A stretch of 64,000 nucleotides of DNA from Siderastrea radians (GCA_964017195.1 OZ024891.1:1957394-2021393), one strand, 5' to 3'; shown: positions 40,986 to 49,196, counted from the stretch's first letter. Translations and numbers: made by a program. Notes: generated by a model from the sequence alone, not told the origin.

Positions 40986-41143
40986 GGAGAAGAAGGCGAC
41001 GACGTCGTCAACGAGGAGGTTTTTTAAATCTATTGGTCCCCGCCATGGTGGGATTAGGGAAAGCCGTAGCCTTGGAAACGGATAAACGTATAAAACGCAC
41101 GATTCAAAAAGCCAACCAACGGTATCGTCGTCGTCACCGATAA
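40973..41143 (+). CDS. pX/Mu-like basic core protein 4 (56 aa)
   Basis: A small ORF of 56 codons starting at CCATGG (40,973), overlapping the previous gene by 13 nt. The layout repeats that of core protein 1: eight consecutive arginines, QRGG (13-16), a hydrophobic segment (FLNLLVPAMVGLGKAVAL) and a basic tail. A TATAAAG word lies 65 nt upstream. The close resemblance to adenovirus pX and to the 36,371 gene argues that it is real despite its size. The stop is 3 nt before the next ATG. Confidence 0.75.
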   Translation: MVSLRRRRRRRRQRGGFLNLLVPAMVGLGKAVALETDKRIKRTIQKANQRYRRRHR

Positions 41144-41146
41144 AGG

Positions 41147-41443
41147 ATGCAACGTCTTCGACGTCAATTACCGTTTTTACGGTCCATGTTACAAGAAGCC
41201 AATGGTTTGAAACGTCAAGAGTTGTTACAACATGCCAATGCCGAATTGGTTTTGAACTTGTTAAAAAACAAGATTCCCGTCACACCACCCATCCTGGCCA
41301 AACTTCAACCCTATAAAAAGGTACTACGTGATTTGGGACGTCGTCGACATTCCGTGAAAAAGCGTCGTCAGTGGTTAGTCCAACAAAAAGGACGCGGGTT
41401 GTTTCAAGGACTACATCACGTCTTATGTCAATGTGCTCGTTAA
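41147..41443 (+). CDS. Conserved Polinton small basic protein
   Basis: A 98-aa protein with TATAAAACG 58 nt upstream. It contains a helical pattern I associate with a recurrent small Polinton protein: a leucine/alanine helix (LLQHANAELVLNLLKNKIPV), then TPPILAKLQPYKKVLRDLG, a basic patch, and QQKGRGLFQGL near the end. Function is not known. A structural role is inferred from its place among the core proteins. Confidence 0.65.
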   Translation: MQRLRRQLPFLRSMLQEANGLKRQELLQHANAELVLNLLKNKIPVTPPILAKLQPYKKVLRDLGRRRHSVKKRRQWLVQQKGRGLFQGLHHVLCQCAR

Positions 41444-41451
41444 CGCTTGCC

Positions 41452-41622
41452 ATGTGGATGAGTCTGTTACAAGAGGCCCATCGGGCCACAGAGAAGTGGA
41501 AAGACGACTGTTATTATTGGAAGCATAAATATCACCTGTTGTATCGAGAGTACCAACATATCTTAAAGTCCCGTCTTTGTGAGAGCTGTCGTGACCAAGA
41601 AGACCTTTTGCCCCGACTGTAG
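41452..41622 (+). CDS. Possible small protein, 56 aa
   Basis: The frame begins at ATGTGGATGAG just after the stop of the 41,147 gene and ends 9 nt before the 41,632 ATG, filling an otherwise empty slot. It is helical and charged (AHRATEKWKDDCYYWKHKY) and ends with a CESC pair. The frame also extends upstream, overlapping the previous gene. No family is recognised. Compact packing is the main evidence. Confidence 0.4.
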   Translation: MWMSLLQEAHRATEKWKDDCYYWKHKYHLLYREYQHILKSRLCESCRDQEDLLPRL

Positions 41623-41631
41623 TCAACCCCC

Positions 41632-42288
41632 ATGGACGAGGTCTACATGATTCCCCACCAGGACTTGGAACAACTCATTCAATATTACAAAGGAGAACTC
41701 ACTGAAAATGCCTTGTTGAACAAAGCCGCGACGTTAGCCGCCAAAAAACATGTGTTGTTAGCCAACCCCCAATTGCCCCCAGCCCTGGTCAATGCTCAAA
41801 CCAAACCGTTGAGTCAAGAATTAACCAAGTTAACTAAACGCATTCGCCAATTTCCCGGAGGCGTGGGGGTTGGTGCACCGGGTGGCCCGCCAGGTGAAGA
41901 AGGCGAGGAAGAGGCCGGGGATTTAGTGACGGGACTTGTGGAACAATGGTTGAAGCGCATGATAAAAGGCAGCCCATCGACTCCCAAACCTCCCATTACC
42001 CCCGCAACCAAGAAAGGTAAAGGAGCAGCCACCACTAGTAAAATTCCCATTCTCAAGAAAGAGAGCCCATCCACCAGTCGAGGGGATATCCGGTCGCGTT
42101 TAGAAGCCATTCGAGAACGGCGCAAGACCTTGGAAAAAAAGTTAGCTGAGAGTCCTTGGGGCAAAGGCAAAGGCAAAGGCAAAGGACCTGCCCGAGAAGT
42201 GGAACGATTGAAACCTTTACCCGGTTGGGAAGATTGGTACCAAGGCAAAAAGTTACGACGTCGATTGGATTACGACGACAGTGACTAA
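41632..42288 (+). CDS. Conserved Polinton protein with low-complexity tail
   Basis: A 218-aa protein starting CCCATGG. The N-terminal ~85 residues are conserved-looking (VYMIPHQDLEQLIQYYKG, LNKAATLAAKK, then KPLSQELTKLTKRIRQFPGG), a pattern recurrent in metazoan Polintons. Next come a Gly/Pro/Glu linker, a QWLKRMIKG segment, a Ser/Pro/Lys-rich stretch, a helix (RSRLEAIRERRKTLEKKL) with a (GKGK)n run, and an acidic C-terminus. It is probably a minor structural or tegument-like protein. The repeated GKGK run comes from AGGCAAAGGCAA repeats at about 42,160-42,185. Confidence 0.7.
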   Translation: MDEVYMIPHQDLEQLIQYYKGELTENALLNKAATLAAKKHVLLANPQLPPALVNAQTKPLSQELTKLTKRIRQFPGGVGVGAPGGPPGEEGEEEAGDLVTGLVEQWLKRMIKGSPSTPKPPITPATKKGKGAATTSKIPILKKESPSTSRGDIRSRLEAIRERRKTLEKKLAESPWGKGKGKGKGPAREVERLKPLPGWEDWYQGKKLRRRLDYDDSD

Positions 42289-42291
42289 AAG

Positions 42292-42699
42292 ATGACCATC
42301 AAGAGAAAACGGACCTCCCAGAGGAGAGAGGGCATCAAAAGGCAACGCACCCAACGAGGCCAGGGCATGAAACGGAAACGCACCCAACGAGGAGGAGCCT
42401 TGGATGTACAAAAATGGATCGCGAAAACAGGCAAAGAATTTCATTGGCCTGGTTATCAGTACATGGGCCCTGGCACCCATTTGGCCAAACGTCTGAAACG
42501 TGGGGATCCCGGGATCAATCGCTTGGACCAGATTGCTAAACAACATGACATTGATTACAGCCGTGCCAAGAATTTGCAAGATAAATGGAAAGCCGATACC
42601 AAGATGATCCAAGCCATTGATCGCTTACCCGGCAAGAAAACCAAGACGGAACGGGTCGTCAAGAAAATCATGCAAGCCAAGAAACGTTTAAAATTGTAA
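42292..42699 (+). CDS. Phospholipase A2 domain protein (parvovirus VP1-like)
   Basis: A 135-aa protein starting 3 nt after the previous stop. The basic N-terminus contains QRGQG and QRGG (residues 21-35), then a PLA2 module of the parvovirus VP1u type. The calcium-binding loop is YMGPGT (57-62), the catalytic motif is HDIDYS (H85, D86, Y89), followed by ADTKMIQ. Such domains are known from adintoviruses and some Polintons and act on membranes during particle entry. The QRGG motif could allow the protease to release the domain. The ORF is intact. It is the last gene of the plus-strand structural cluster. Confidence 0.85.
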   Translation: MTIKRKRTSQRREGIKRQRTQRGQGMKRKRTQRGGALDVQKWIAKTGKEFHWPGYQYMGPGTHLAKRLKRGDPGINRLDQIAKQHDIDYSRAKNLQDKWKADTKMIQAIDRLPGKKTKTERVVKKIMQAKKRLKL

Positions 42700-42894
42700 A
42701 TTTAATGGTACACCAAACCATGACATGTTGAGTAATAAAAAATGAAAATGTCACATTGGGGTTGTTATTCTGTAGTTCCCTAGTCTTCTGTAGTTCTGCA
42801 GTCTGAAACAGGATGTGGTGAATACAATCGAGCACATCCTTTTTTATACGAGCATGAAAGCATCCACCTGGAGTACGACAAGTCCAGAAAACGC

Positions 42895-42918
42895 GTAATA
42901 ACATTACCATGTTATTAC
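42895..42918. repeat. Perfect 9-bp hairpin
   Basis: GTAATAACA and TGTTATTAC flank a six-base TTACCA loop. The right arm is also the beginning of a polB-like segment. Confidence 0.8.
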
Positions 42919-43061
42919 CCGTTTACCCGGAGTTTTCGGTCCCAGTTACGTCTGGATCGCCGATGTAGGACTGTTTATTCTTTTCAATCTTGTCGTACTC
43001 CAACTGGATACCTAAAGGGTTGCGCACCCTAGCCAAAATGTTTTTTCATAAAAAATAAAAC

Positions 43062-43140
43062 AATGTTCTGCCTAATACTAATACGAATGTTCTGCCAAAT
43101 ACTAATACGAATGTTCTGCCAAATACTAATACGAATGTTC
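43062..43140. repeat. Tandem repeat, three copies
   Basis: The unit AATGTTCTGCCAAATACTAATACG is repeated three times (the first has CTAA for AAA), ending at the 3' side of the minus-strand gene at 43,146. Confidence 0.85.
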
Positions 43141-43145
43141 AGAGT

Positions 43146-44342
43146 CTAAGTCACTAAATCATACATTAAATCAACGCCCTCGTCGGGCGACATGTCCTCG
43201 AACAAATCAACAAGGCCCTCAGGGGGCACCAATGTCTCCAGTTCAAAGGAAGAAGATTCCTCGATATCCTTCAGCACCTCGGCCCACTCGTCAGGCGATA
43301 TGTTCTGCAAAAAGGAAAGGTCGTCCAAGTCCCAGTCAGGGGGTTCCGCGACTTGCATGGCCCCCGAATCCAAATCAAGCAGAGTATGAGAGTCCTCCTT
43401 AAGGAGTTGAACAAAGGACTCCGTGGGCGATACGTTCGTATCCGCAGATTCGAGCGAGTCACAAAAGGCTTTGACATACGCCGTCACAGGAATGGATTTC
43501 AAATAATCCGTAAGGGGGATGGTTAGTGTCAAAGGTCCTAAGGCCTTCAATTTCTCCGCCGTTCTCTTTTTCTTCACCAGGTGGGCTCGACGGCGCCTCT
43601 CTTTCAGGGCCGTTCTCTTTTCCTCCCCCAGGCCGGCGTAACGGCGCCTCTCTTTCTCACTCAACAGCTCTCGATGGGACTCCCGATATCGTTGCTTATA
43701 CGCCAGGATCTGTCCCCGATGGTTTTCTCGGTAGCGCTTTTGTCTCTCCGCATGCTGGGCTCGATGTTTTTCCCTGTAGCGTTTATCGTACTCCGCCAAG
43801 CGGTCTCGATTCCTTTCCCGGTAGCGCTTGCGGGCCTCCGCCACGCGCTCTCGATGCCTTGCCCGGTAACGCTTGCTGGCCGCCGCCACGCGGGCTCGAT
43901 GTTTTTCCCGGTAACACTTCTTGGCCACCGCTATGAACTCTCGATGGGTTTCGCGGTACTTTTTTTTGGAGACTGCCACTTGCTCCGGGTGTTCGGCTCG
44001 GTACCGTGCACTTTTGGTGATGTTGCGTGATCGTTTCGCCAGAAACTGTGCTTGCGAGGCGACTATTCGATCAGGATGGTTGGCCCGGTACCTGACTTGG
44101 GAGGCCTGTCGCCTTGCTTGTTTAGCCCTGAGGTCTGCCAGTTCGTAGTCAACGTCATCGTCCGCGTCGTCGTGGGGGTCATAGTCGTCGTCGTCGGGGT
44201 CATAATCCTTGTCGTTCTTGTCGTCAAAGTCATCGTCTGAGTCAAAGCCCTTGTCGTTAAGGTCGTCGTTGTTTTGTCGGTAGGTCGTGCGTCGTCGTCG
44301 TCGTCGGTTGCTTCGGCGGAGTCCCTCCTTTTCGGCAGACAT
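43146..44342 (-). CDS. Basic 15-residue-repeat protein with acidic flanks
   Basis: A 398-aa protein. Residues about 1-20 are Arg-rich. Residues 25-70 are almost entirely Asp-rich, encoded by GAC/GAT repeats. From about 80 to 240 there are around ten 15-residue repeats with the core K-R-Y-R-E-x-H-R, each likely a helix with a strongly basic face. After a Lys/Arg-rich linker, the C-terminal ~110 residues are acidic and hydrophobic, with two related SPDEW/SPDEG segments, resembling an activation domain. Repeats of this kind occur in some viral and algal proteins and are reminiscent of STPR DNA-binding repeats. I infer a DNA-binding transcriptional regulator or DNA-condensing protein; the family is not firmly identified. 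It overlaps the neighbouring minus-strand gene by 86 nt. Confidence 0.75.
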   Translation of the reverse strand: MSAEKEGLRRSNRRRRRRTTYRQNNDDLNDKGFDSDDDFDDKNDKDYDPDDDDYDPHDDADDDVDYELADLRAKQARRQASQVRYRANHPDRIVASQAQFLAKRSRNITKSARYRAEHPEQVAVSKKKYRETHREFIAVAKKCYREKHRARVAAASKRYRARHRERVAEARKRYRERNRDRLAEYDKRYREKHRAQHAERQKRYRENHRGQILAYKQRYRESHRELLSEKERRRYAGLGEEKRTALKERRRRAHLVKKKRTAEKLKALGPLTLTIPLTDYLKSIPVTAYVKAFCDSLESADTNVSPTESFVQLLKEDSHTLLDLDSGAMQVAEPPDWDLDDLSFLQNISPDEWAEVLKDIEESSSFELETLVPPEGLVDLFEDMSPDEGVDLMYDLVT

Positions 44343-44676
44343 GGGGCGATGGTGGCGGTGCTGGCGGAGGTGTCAGTGGACGCTTAAACTCATAGCCCCA
44401 ATAGGGGCAACAGAAATCCAATCCTTGGATGAACCACTCTGTATTGAGCTGGGGGTAGCAGCCTGGGTTCCAATGGGCCCGAACGTAGGCGGTTCGTGCT
44501 GCCTGGGCTGCCTGGGCTTCTTGTCTTCGTCTCTTTCTTTCTTCTAACAACTCCTCGCCAAACTCACAAATGTCTTCGTCGTCGTCGAGCACCCACTCCT
44601 TCTTCACTTCCGCTAAGATTTCTTCGACTTGGAATTTCTCAAACGCTTCTAAAAGGTTCTCATGAGCAGAGTCCAT
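44257..44676 (-). CDS. Small acidic early-type protein
   Basis: A 139-aa frame starting at ATG 44,676, followed by an acidic helical N-terminus (EILAEVKKEWVLDDDED), an Arg/Gln/Ala-rich helix (ERKRRRQEAQAAQAAR) and an aromatic/cysteine block (QGLDFCCPYWGYEF). The tail is proline- and threonine-rich. A TATAAAAC box lies on the minus strand near 44,714, and the shared GGGGAAGGGGTCATGAGGAT module lies further upstream. I do not recognise the family. No clear LxCxE motif is present. Position next to the divergent polB promoter suggests an early regulatory function. Confidence 0.6.
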   Translation of the reverse strand: MDSAHENLLEAFEKFQVEEILAEVKKEWVLDDDEDICEFGEELLEERKRRRQEAQAAQAARTAYVRAHWNPGCYPQLNTEWFIQGLDFCCPYWGYEFKRPLTPPPAPPPSPHVCRKGGTPPKQPTTTTTHDLPTKQRRP

Positions 44677-44699
44677 GTTGAGATGACTCACCTCGAGGT

Positions 44700-44934
44700 G
44701 CGATCTGTTTTATAGTCTCTGGGATCATTCCCCGCGATGCATGGTGGTCCATCTAGAGAGGGGGGAGGGGGTCCCCCCACCCCTTCCCACCCCTCCCGAG
44801 GTATCATCCTCATGACCCCTTCCCCTCCCAGGGCCACCCTGTGCCCTGGTTAGTGATTGGTCCACCCTCTTCTCCCCCGGGGCCTTTTTTCTCTATAAAA
44901 CACGAGCACTGACCTCCAACTAGTTCATCTGATC
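44700..44934. promoter_or_regulatory. Divergent promoter between small minus gene and polB
   Basis: The minus-facing TATAAAAC lies at about 44,714. The plus-facing TATAAAA at 44,894-44,900 is 41 nt before the polB ATG. Between them lie a G/C-rich palindromic block and the inverted copy of the 29,930-30,055 module. An ATTGGTCC (inverted CCAAT) word lies at about 44,857. Confidence 0.65.
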
Positions 44935-47900
44935 ATGGCCTCGCAGCCAAACGATCAAGCGGGCCCCAGTGGCCTCGAAGAGACGGCAGCGAATTCCTGT
45001 GATGACCCCGAAGAGATGGCGGACAGTGACGACCTCTGTCAAGAGGCCTTGGATCGTTTCGAACGGCAACGTGCGTTTCAAACCCACCTCCTTGAACAAA
45101 GTGGGGGAGATTTGGATACCAGTGCAGAGGGCGCCTTCGAGTTTCAAATCGGCAATTATGTCAACCGTCGGAGCACGCGAATGGGGGTTCGTGAACGTCA
45201 TTTCAACACCCGTTTACGCCAAACGGGGAACTTGATTCCGGGTCAAAACATCACGCAAGCCCTACAAGATGCTTTACGTCGAGCGGTGAATCAAGTGTTA
45301 GCCACCACGCCTGAGCTCAACGATCAAGATCGCCTCTACTTCACCATCGGTTCAAACCGTCTACATAATAATTTCCAGGGCTGGGGATTACGTGCGGGAG
45401 AATGGCGGCAACACAGAGAGCGTGTGGAGGCCCTGTTCCACCGTTTAGCGCAAGCCCTTAACAGCAACGAACAATTTGAAATGGATGACTCCTTTCAATT
45501 ATCCATTACTCAAGTCCAACATGCCCCTCAGGGAACCGGGAGACCCCGTCGTGGTAAACCCGGTCACCCCACCATGGAAATGTTAACAAGGAATTCGAAA
45601 TCGATCATCAGAATTCAAAACAGCGATGAACTCTGTTGTGCCAGAGCCCTCGTCACAGCCAAGGCCAAAGTGGACCAACACCCAAAATACCACAGCATTC
45701 GACAAAGAAGACCCCTCCAAAAAGAATTGGCTCTCTTGCTCCATCACGAAGCCAAGGTGCCCTTCGGTCCTTGCAGTTACGAAGCGTTAACGGCCTTCAG
45801 TAAAGCCCCGTCCCTGGCCGGTTACCAGATCATCCTGGTGGATGCTCATCGGTCGTTTCACATCACCACCTATGGAGACCCCAAAGACAAACAATTGATT
45901 TTGCTGCACCACCAAGGCCATTATGATGTCATAACCCGTTTGCCTGGGTTTTTCGGGTCCAGTTATGTCTGTGCCCACTGTTGGAAACCCTACAATACCG
46001 AGGGACAACATCGCTGCAACAAGAAAAAACAATGCGGGTCCTGTCGCCAAAAAGAGTGCCCTGATTTCCAGGCAGCGTACCCTCGAGCCCAGAAAGCCAC
46101 CCAACGTTGCCCCAGTTGTCATCGGGACTTTTTCGGAAAGACTTGTTTCGACATGCATCTCGGCAAGGACCACACTGGCAAAACGAACCCACAGGCCTCC
46201 GTGTGCCTTCATCGCCGTCGCTGTCCTAACTGTCTTAAACAGAACGTTGGATTACAACAGATTGCCAGACACCAATGCTACTACGTGGACTGCCCGTCTT
46301 GCCATGAGTACGTGCACGGTGAAACTCATCTTTGTTTTATTCAAAGAGCCCCCAAGCCTCAAGACAAGAAGAAAAGAAAGAGGAAACGACCTGGAGGTCC
46401 CCCCGCCAAACGAGGGGCAGCAGCCGCGGAGTCTGATACCACCCCAGAGGAGGAGGACGACGACCTGCCCCCCTTGCACGTGTTTTTTGATATTGAAGCC
46501 ATGCAACCCGACGAACAACACATTGCCAATCTCCTCGTGGCTGAAACCGAAGACGACGATCAACCTATGTGTTTCCCAGGCCCCTATTGTACCCGAGATT
46601 TTCTCGAATGGTTGGATACCCTCACGTTGAACGACACCCGACAAGTCAATGTACTGGCTCATAATTTTCAAGGATATGACGGGTACTTTGTCGTCCAGCA
46701 ATACCATAGTGACAACCGGATCGTCCAGCAGCTCCGGAACGGGTGCAAACTGCTAGAGGTCAAGCACGATAGGATCCGATTCATCGATTCACTCAGTTTC
46801 TTCCAGATGCCTTTGTCCGCCTTTCCCAAAACCTTTGGATTAACGGAATTGAAAAAAGGTTACTTCCCCCACAAGTTCAATATCCGTGACCACCAAACGT
46901 ACGTGGGCATCGTCCCGGCCCTCGATTACTACATGCCCGAAACCATGTCTCCTGAAGGCAAACAAGCCTTGGAAAAGTGGCATCAAGAACAACGCGAGAA
47001 GGAGGTAGTGTTTGACTTCCACAAAGAATTGGTAGCCTATTGTGAATCAGATGTACGGCTCTTGAAACAAGGATGTCTGACTTTCAAACGGTTGTTTGAA
47101 GCTCAAGCGGGGTTCAACCCCTTTGACCACATCACCATTGCTTCTGCCTGCAACTTGTATTTACGCATGAACCGGATGATCCCTAACAGTATTGCCAGTG
47201 AACCCACCCTTACTTGGAAGAAGAATAACGTCAATCAATCCTACGAAGCCATTGAATGGTTAACCTGGTGCCAACAACACCAAGCCCCCCATATTCAACA
47301 TGCGAAAAATGCCGGCGAGTATCGCATCCCTGGTACCAAGCTCCATGTGGACGGTTTCGATGTCACCACCCACACTATCTACGAATATCACGGTTGTTTC
47401 TGGCATGGATGCCCCCGCCATTATCCCAACCGTCACGAAAAACATCGACGCCACTGTGATCGCACCATGCAAGATGTCTACGAGGCCACGCAACAAAGGA
47501 CTGAACATTTAAGAGAACAAGGATACACCGTGGTGGAAATGTGGGGATGCGATTGGGCCAGTCTCAAAGACACCTCACCTGACATCCGTACGTTTGTAGC
47601 TAACCTTCAGAGCACAAAACCCTTGAATCCACGCGACGCTTTCTGTGGAGGACGTACCAATGCGGTGGAACTGTACCATCAAGTGACCCCCAGTCAAAAG
47701 ATCCATTACATCGATGTGACCTCCTTGTACCCTTGGGTCAACAAAACCTCTGTCTACCCTAAAGGACATCCTACCTTTATTACACATCCGGGTCACACGG
47801 ACATCCACCAGTACTTTGGGTTGATTCAGTGCCAAATCCTGCCTCCCCGTGAACTGTACCATCCCGTCCTGCCTTACCGCTCTGACAGCAAACTGCTCTT

Positions 47901-48999
47901 TCCTCTCTGTGCCCGTTGTGTGGAAGAAGAAATGGCCAAACCCCTTCTAGACAGATCATATCATTGCCCTCACACCGACGAGGAACGCGCCCTGACGGGG
48001 ACATGGTGCAGCCCAGAATTAGAGAAAGCCGTCGAGCTCGGGTACCAAGTCCAGTACATCTATGAAGTCTGGCATTTTAAAGAAACCTGTCAAGGACTCT
48101 TCGAAGACTATGTCAACACTTGGTTGAAAATCAAGCAAGAAGCCAGTGGGTGGCCCGCCGATGTACAAACAGAAGAACAAAAACAGACCTACATCCGAAA
48201 GTACTATGAGCATGAGGGCATCCAACTGGAGTACGACAAGATCGAATACAACCCGGGACTGCGTACCCTGGCTAAAATGATGCTCAATTCCATGTGGGGT
48301 AAATTTGGACAACGACTCAACAAGACCCAAGTCCAAGAATTTGAGGACCCCCAAGCCTTTCATCGGTTTTTGGACACCGATAGCTTGGATGTACGTCACG
48401 TGTCCATTGTCAACGACCAAATGGTGGAGGTCCATTATCAGCACCAAAAGGAAGACATCCCCGTCTCACCCAACCTCAACATCTTCATCGCCTGTTTCAC
48501 GACCTGTAGGGCCCGGATCAAACTCTACGAGACCTTGGAACCCTTGGGAGAACGGGTCTTGTACTACGACACAGACTCCATCATTTACTACACAGACGAG
48601 GGACAACCCAACCCAGACTTGGGTCCTTACCTCGGCGATTTTACGAGTGAATTGGACAAGGAGGATCACATCGTCGAATTCGTGTCGGGTGGTCCCAAGA
48701 ATTATGGTTACACCACAAAGAAAGGCAAAGTGGAGTATAAAGTCCGAGGTTTTCGCCTCAACAGTGAAGGCAAGAGTCAGTTAAATTATGACGTCATGCG
48801 ACAGAATGTCCTAGATGAAATCCAGAAGCCCCTCCTCAAACCACGTGAGACCCAAGTCCATAAAACGTACCAAATTGTACGGGATCCTAAAAACTATCAA
48901 CTCTACACCTTTCACGAGTCCAAACGTTACCAGCTCGTGTACGATAAGAGAGTGGTCGATCCCATCACTTTCCGCACCTATCCGTACGGATACCAGTGA
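44935..48999 (+). CDS. POLB: Protein-primed family B DNA polymerase
   Basis: A 1354-aa intact ORF starting ATCATGG. After a ~330-residue N-terminal region comes a Cys/His-rich cluster (about 345-480, several CxxC pairs). The 3'-5' exonuclease motif I is DIEAM (D519, E521), with NFQGYDGYF as motif II. An inserted endonuclease-like block (YEYHGCFWHGCP near 817, then VVEMWGCDW) is typical of Polinton PolB. Polymerase motif A is DVTSLYP (D927), motif B is LNSMWGKFG (N1118) and motif C is YYDTDS (D1212, D1214). It replicates the linear element from terminal-protein-primed ends. An AATAAA lies at 49,131. Confidence 0.97.
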   Translation: MASQPNDQAGPSGLEETAANSCDDPEEMADSDDLCQEALDRFERQRAFQTHLLEQSGGDLDTSAEGAFEFQIGNYVNRRSTRMGVRERHFNTRLRQTGNLIPGQNITQALQDALRRAVNQVLATTPELNDQDRLYFTIGSNRLHNNFQGWGLRAGEWRQHRERVEALFHRLAQALNSNEQFEMDDSFQLSITQVQHAPQGTGRPRRGKPGHPTMEMLTRNSKSIIRIQNSDELCCARALVTAKAKVDQHPKYHSIRQRRPLQKELALLLHHEAKVPFGPCSYEALTAFSKAPSLAGYQIILVDAHRSFHITTYGDPKDKQLILLHHQGHYDVITRLPGFFGSSYVCAHCWKPYNTEGQHRCNKKKQCGSCRQKECPDFQAAYPRAQKATQRCPSCHRDFFGKTCFDMHLGKDHTGKTNPQASVCLHRRRCPNCLKQNVGLQQIARHQCYYVDCPSCHEYVHGETHLCFIQRAPKPQDKKKRKRKRPGGPPAKRGAAAAESDTTPEEEDDDLPPLHVFFDIEAMQPDEQHIANLLVAETEDDDQPMCFPGPYCTRDFLEWLDTLTLNDTRQVNVLAHNFQGYDGYFVVQQYHSDNRIVQQLRNGCKLLEVKHDRIRFIDSLSFFQMPLSAFPKTFGLTELKKGYFPHKFNIRDHQTYVGIVPALDYYMPETMSPEGKQALEKWHQEQREKEVVFDFHKELVAYCESDVRLLKQGCLTFKRLFEAQAGFNPFDHITIASACNLYLRMNRMIPNSIASEPTLTWKKNNVNQSYEAIEWLTWCQQHQAPHIQHAKNAGEYRIPGTKLHVDGFDVTTHTIYEYHGCFWHGCPRHYPNRHEKHRRHCDRTMQDVYEATQQRTEHLREQGYTVVEMWGCDWASLKDTSPDIRTFVANLQSTKPLNPRDAFCGGRTNAVELYHQVTPSQKIHYIDVTSLYPWVNKTSVYPKGHPTFITHPGHTDIHQYFGLIQCQILPPRELYHPVLPYRSDSKLLFPLCARCVEEEMAKPLLDRSYHCPHTDEERALTGTWCSPELEKAVELGYQVQYIYEVWHFKETCQGLFEDYVNTWLKIKQEASGWPADVQTEEQKQTYIRKYYEHEGIQLEYDKIEYNPGLRTLAKMMLNSMWGKFGQRLNKTQVQEFEDPQAFHRFLDTDSLDVRHVSIVNDQMVEVHYQHQKEDIPVSPNLNIFIACFTTCRARIKLYETLEPLGERVLYYDTDSIIYYTDEGQPNPDLGPYLGDFTSELDKEDHIVEFVSGGPKNYGYTTKKGKVEYKVRGFRLNSEGKSQLNYDVMRQNVLDEIQKPLLKPRETQVHKTYQIVRDPKNYQLYTFHESKRYQLVYDKRVVDPITFRTYPYGYQ

Positions 49000-49130
49000 G
49001 AGACCTTACCAGCAAAAGCCAAGTCATTCCACGTAGGAAGAGCCTTTTGAGTTTGCCAGTAAAGGACCCCCATGCGGTCGTGTGGATTGGAACTCTTTGT
49101 TAGACAATCCCTTGTAACACTCCGTTTTGG

Positions 49131-49136
49131 AATAAA
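49131..49136 (+). terminator. Poly(A) signal after polB
   Basis: AATAAA followed by a T-rich tract, 132 nt after the polB stop. Confidence 0.5.
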
Positions 49137-49196
49137 TCCTTTTTTTTTCCAACATGGCGTCTTTTTTATTTTTTTATTTTTTTTATTTTGGAGTCC

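Larger units (their letters stand above)
42700..43145. other. Non-coding locus with shuffled polB-like segments, hairpins and tandem repeats
   Basis: The gap between the PLA2 gene and the minus-strand repeat-protein gene holds several things. There is a hairpin AGGATGTG/CACATCCT followed by T6 (about 42,810-42,846). Four short segments match polB in different orders and orientations (42,850-42,886 +, 42,909-42,954 +, 42,978-43,010 -, 43,014-43,041 +). A 9-bp perfect hairpin spans 42,895-42,918, and three 24-28-bp tandem copies of AATGTTCTGCCAAATACTAA fill about 43,062-43,140. A TATAAAAAAGG word lies on the minus strand at about 42,838-42,848. Confidence 0.65.

Noticed and set aside
42895..42918. 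Resemblance of the hairpin (TAACATTAC) to the circovirus/geminivirus TAATATTAC origin loop
   Set aside because: It is one base off, lies mostly in the stem, and no rolling-circle Rep gene is present. Polintons replicate by protein priming.
44257..44676. Possible LxCxE retinoblastoma-binding oncoid in the small acidic protein
   Set aside because: EDICEFGEE and LDFCCPYW do not satisfy L-x-C-x-E spacing.
45787..46212. Antisense ORFs within polB
   Set aside because: They lie wholly inside the conserved polymerase frame and have no family features.
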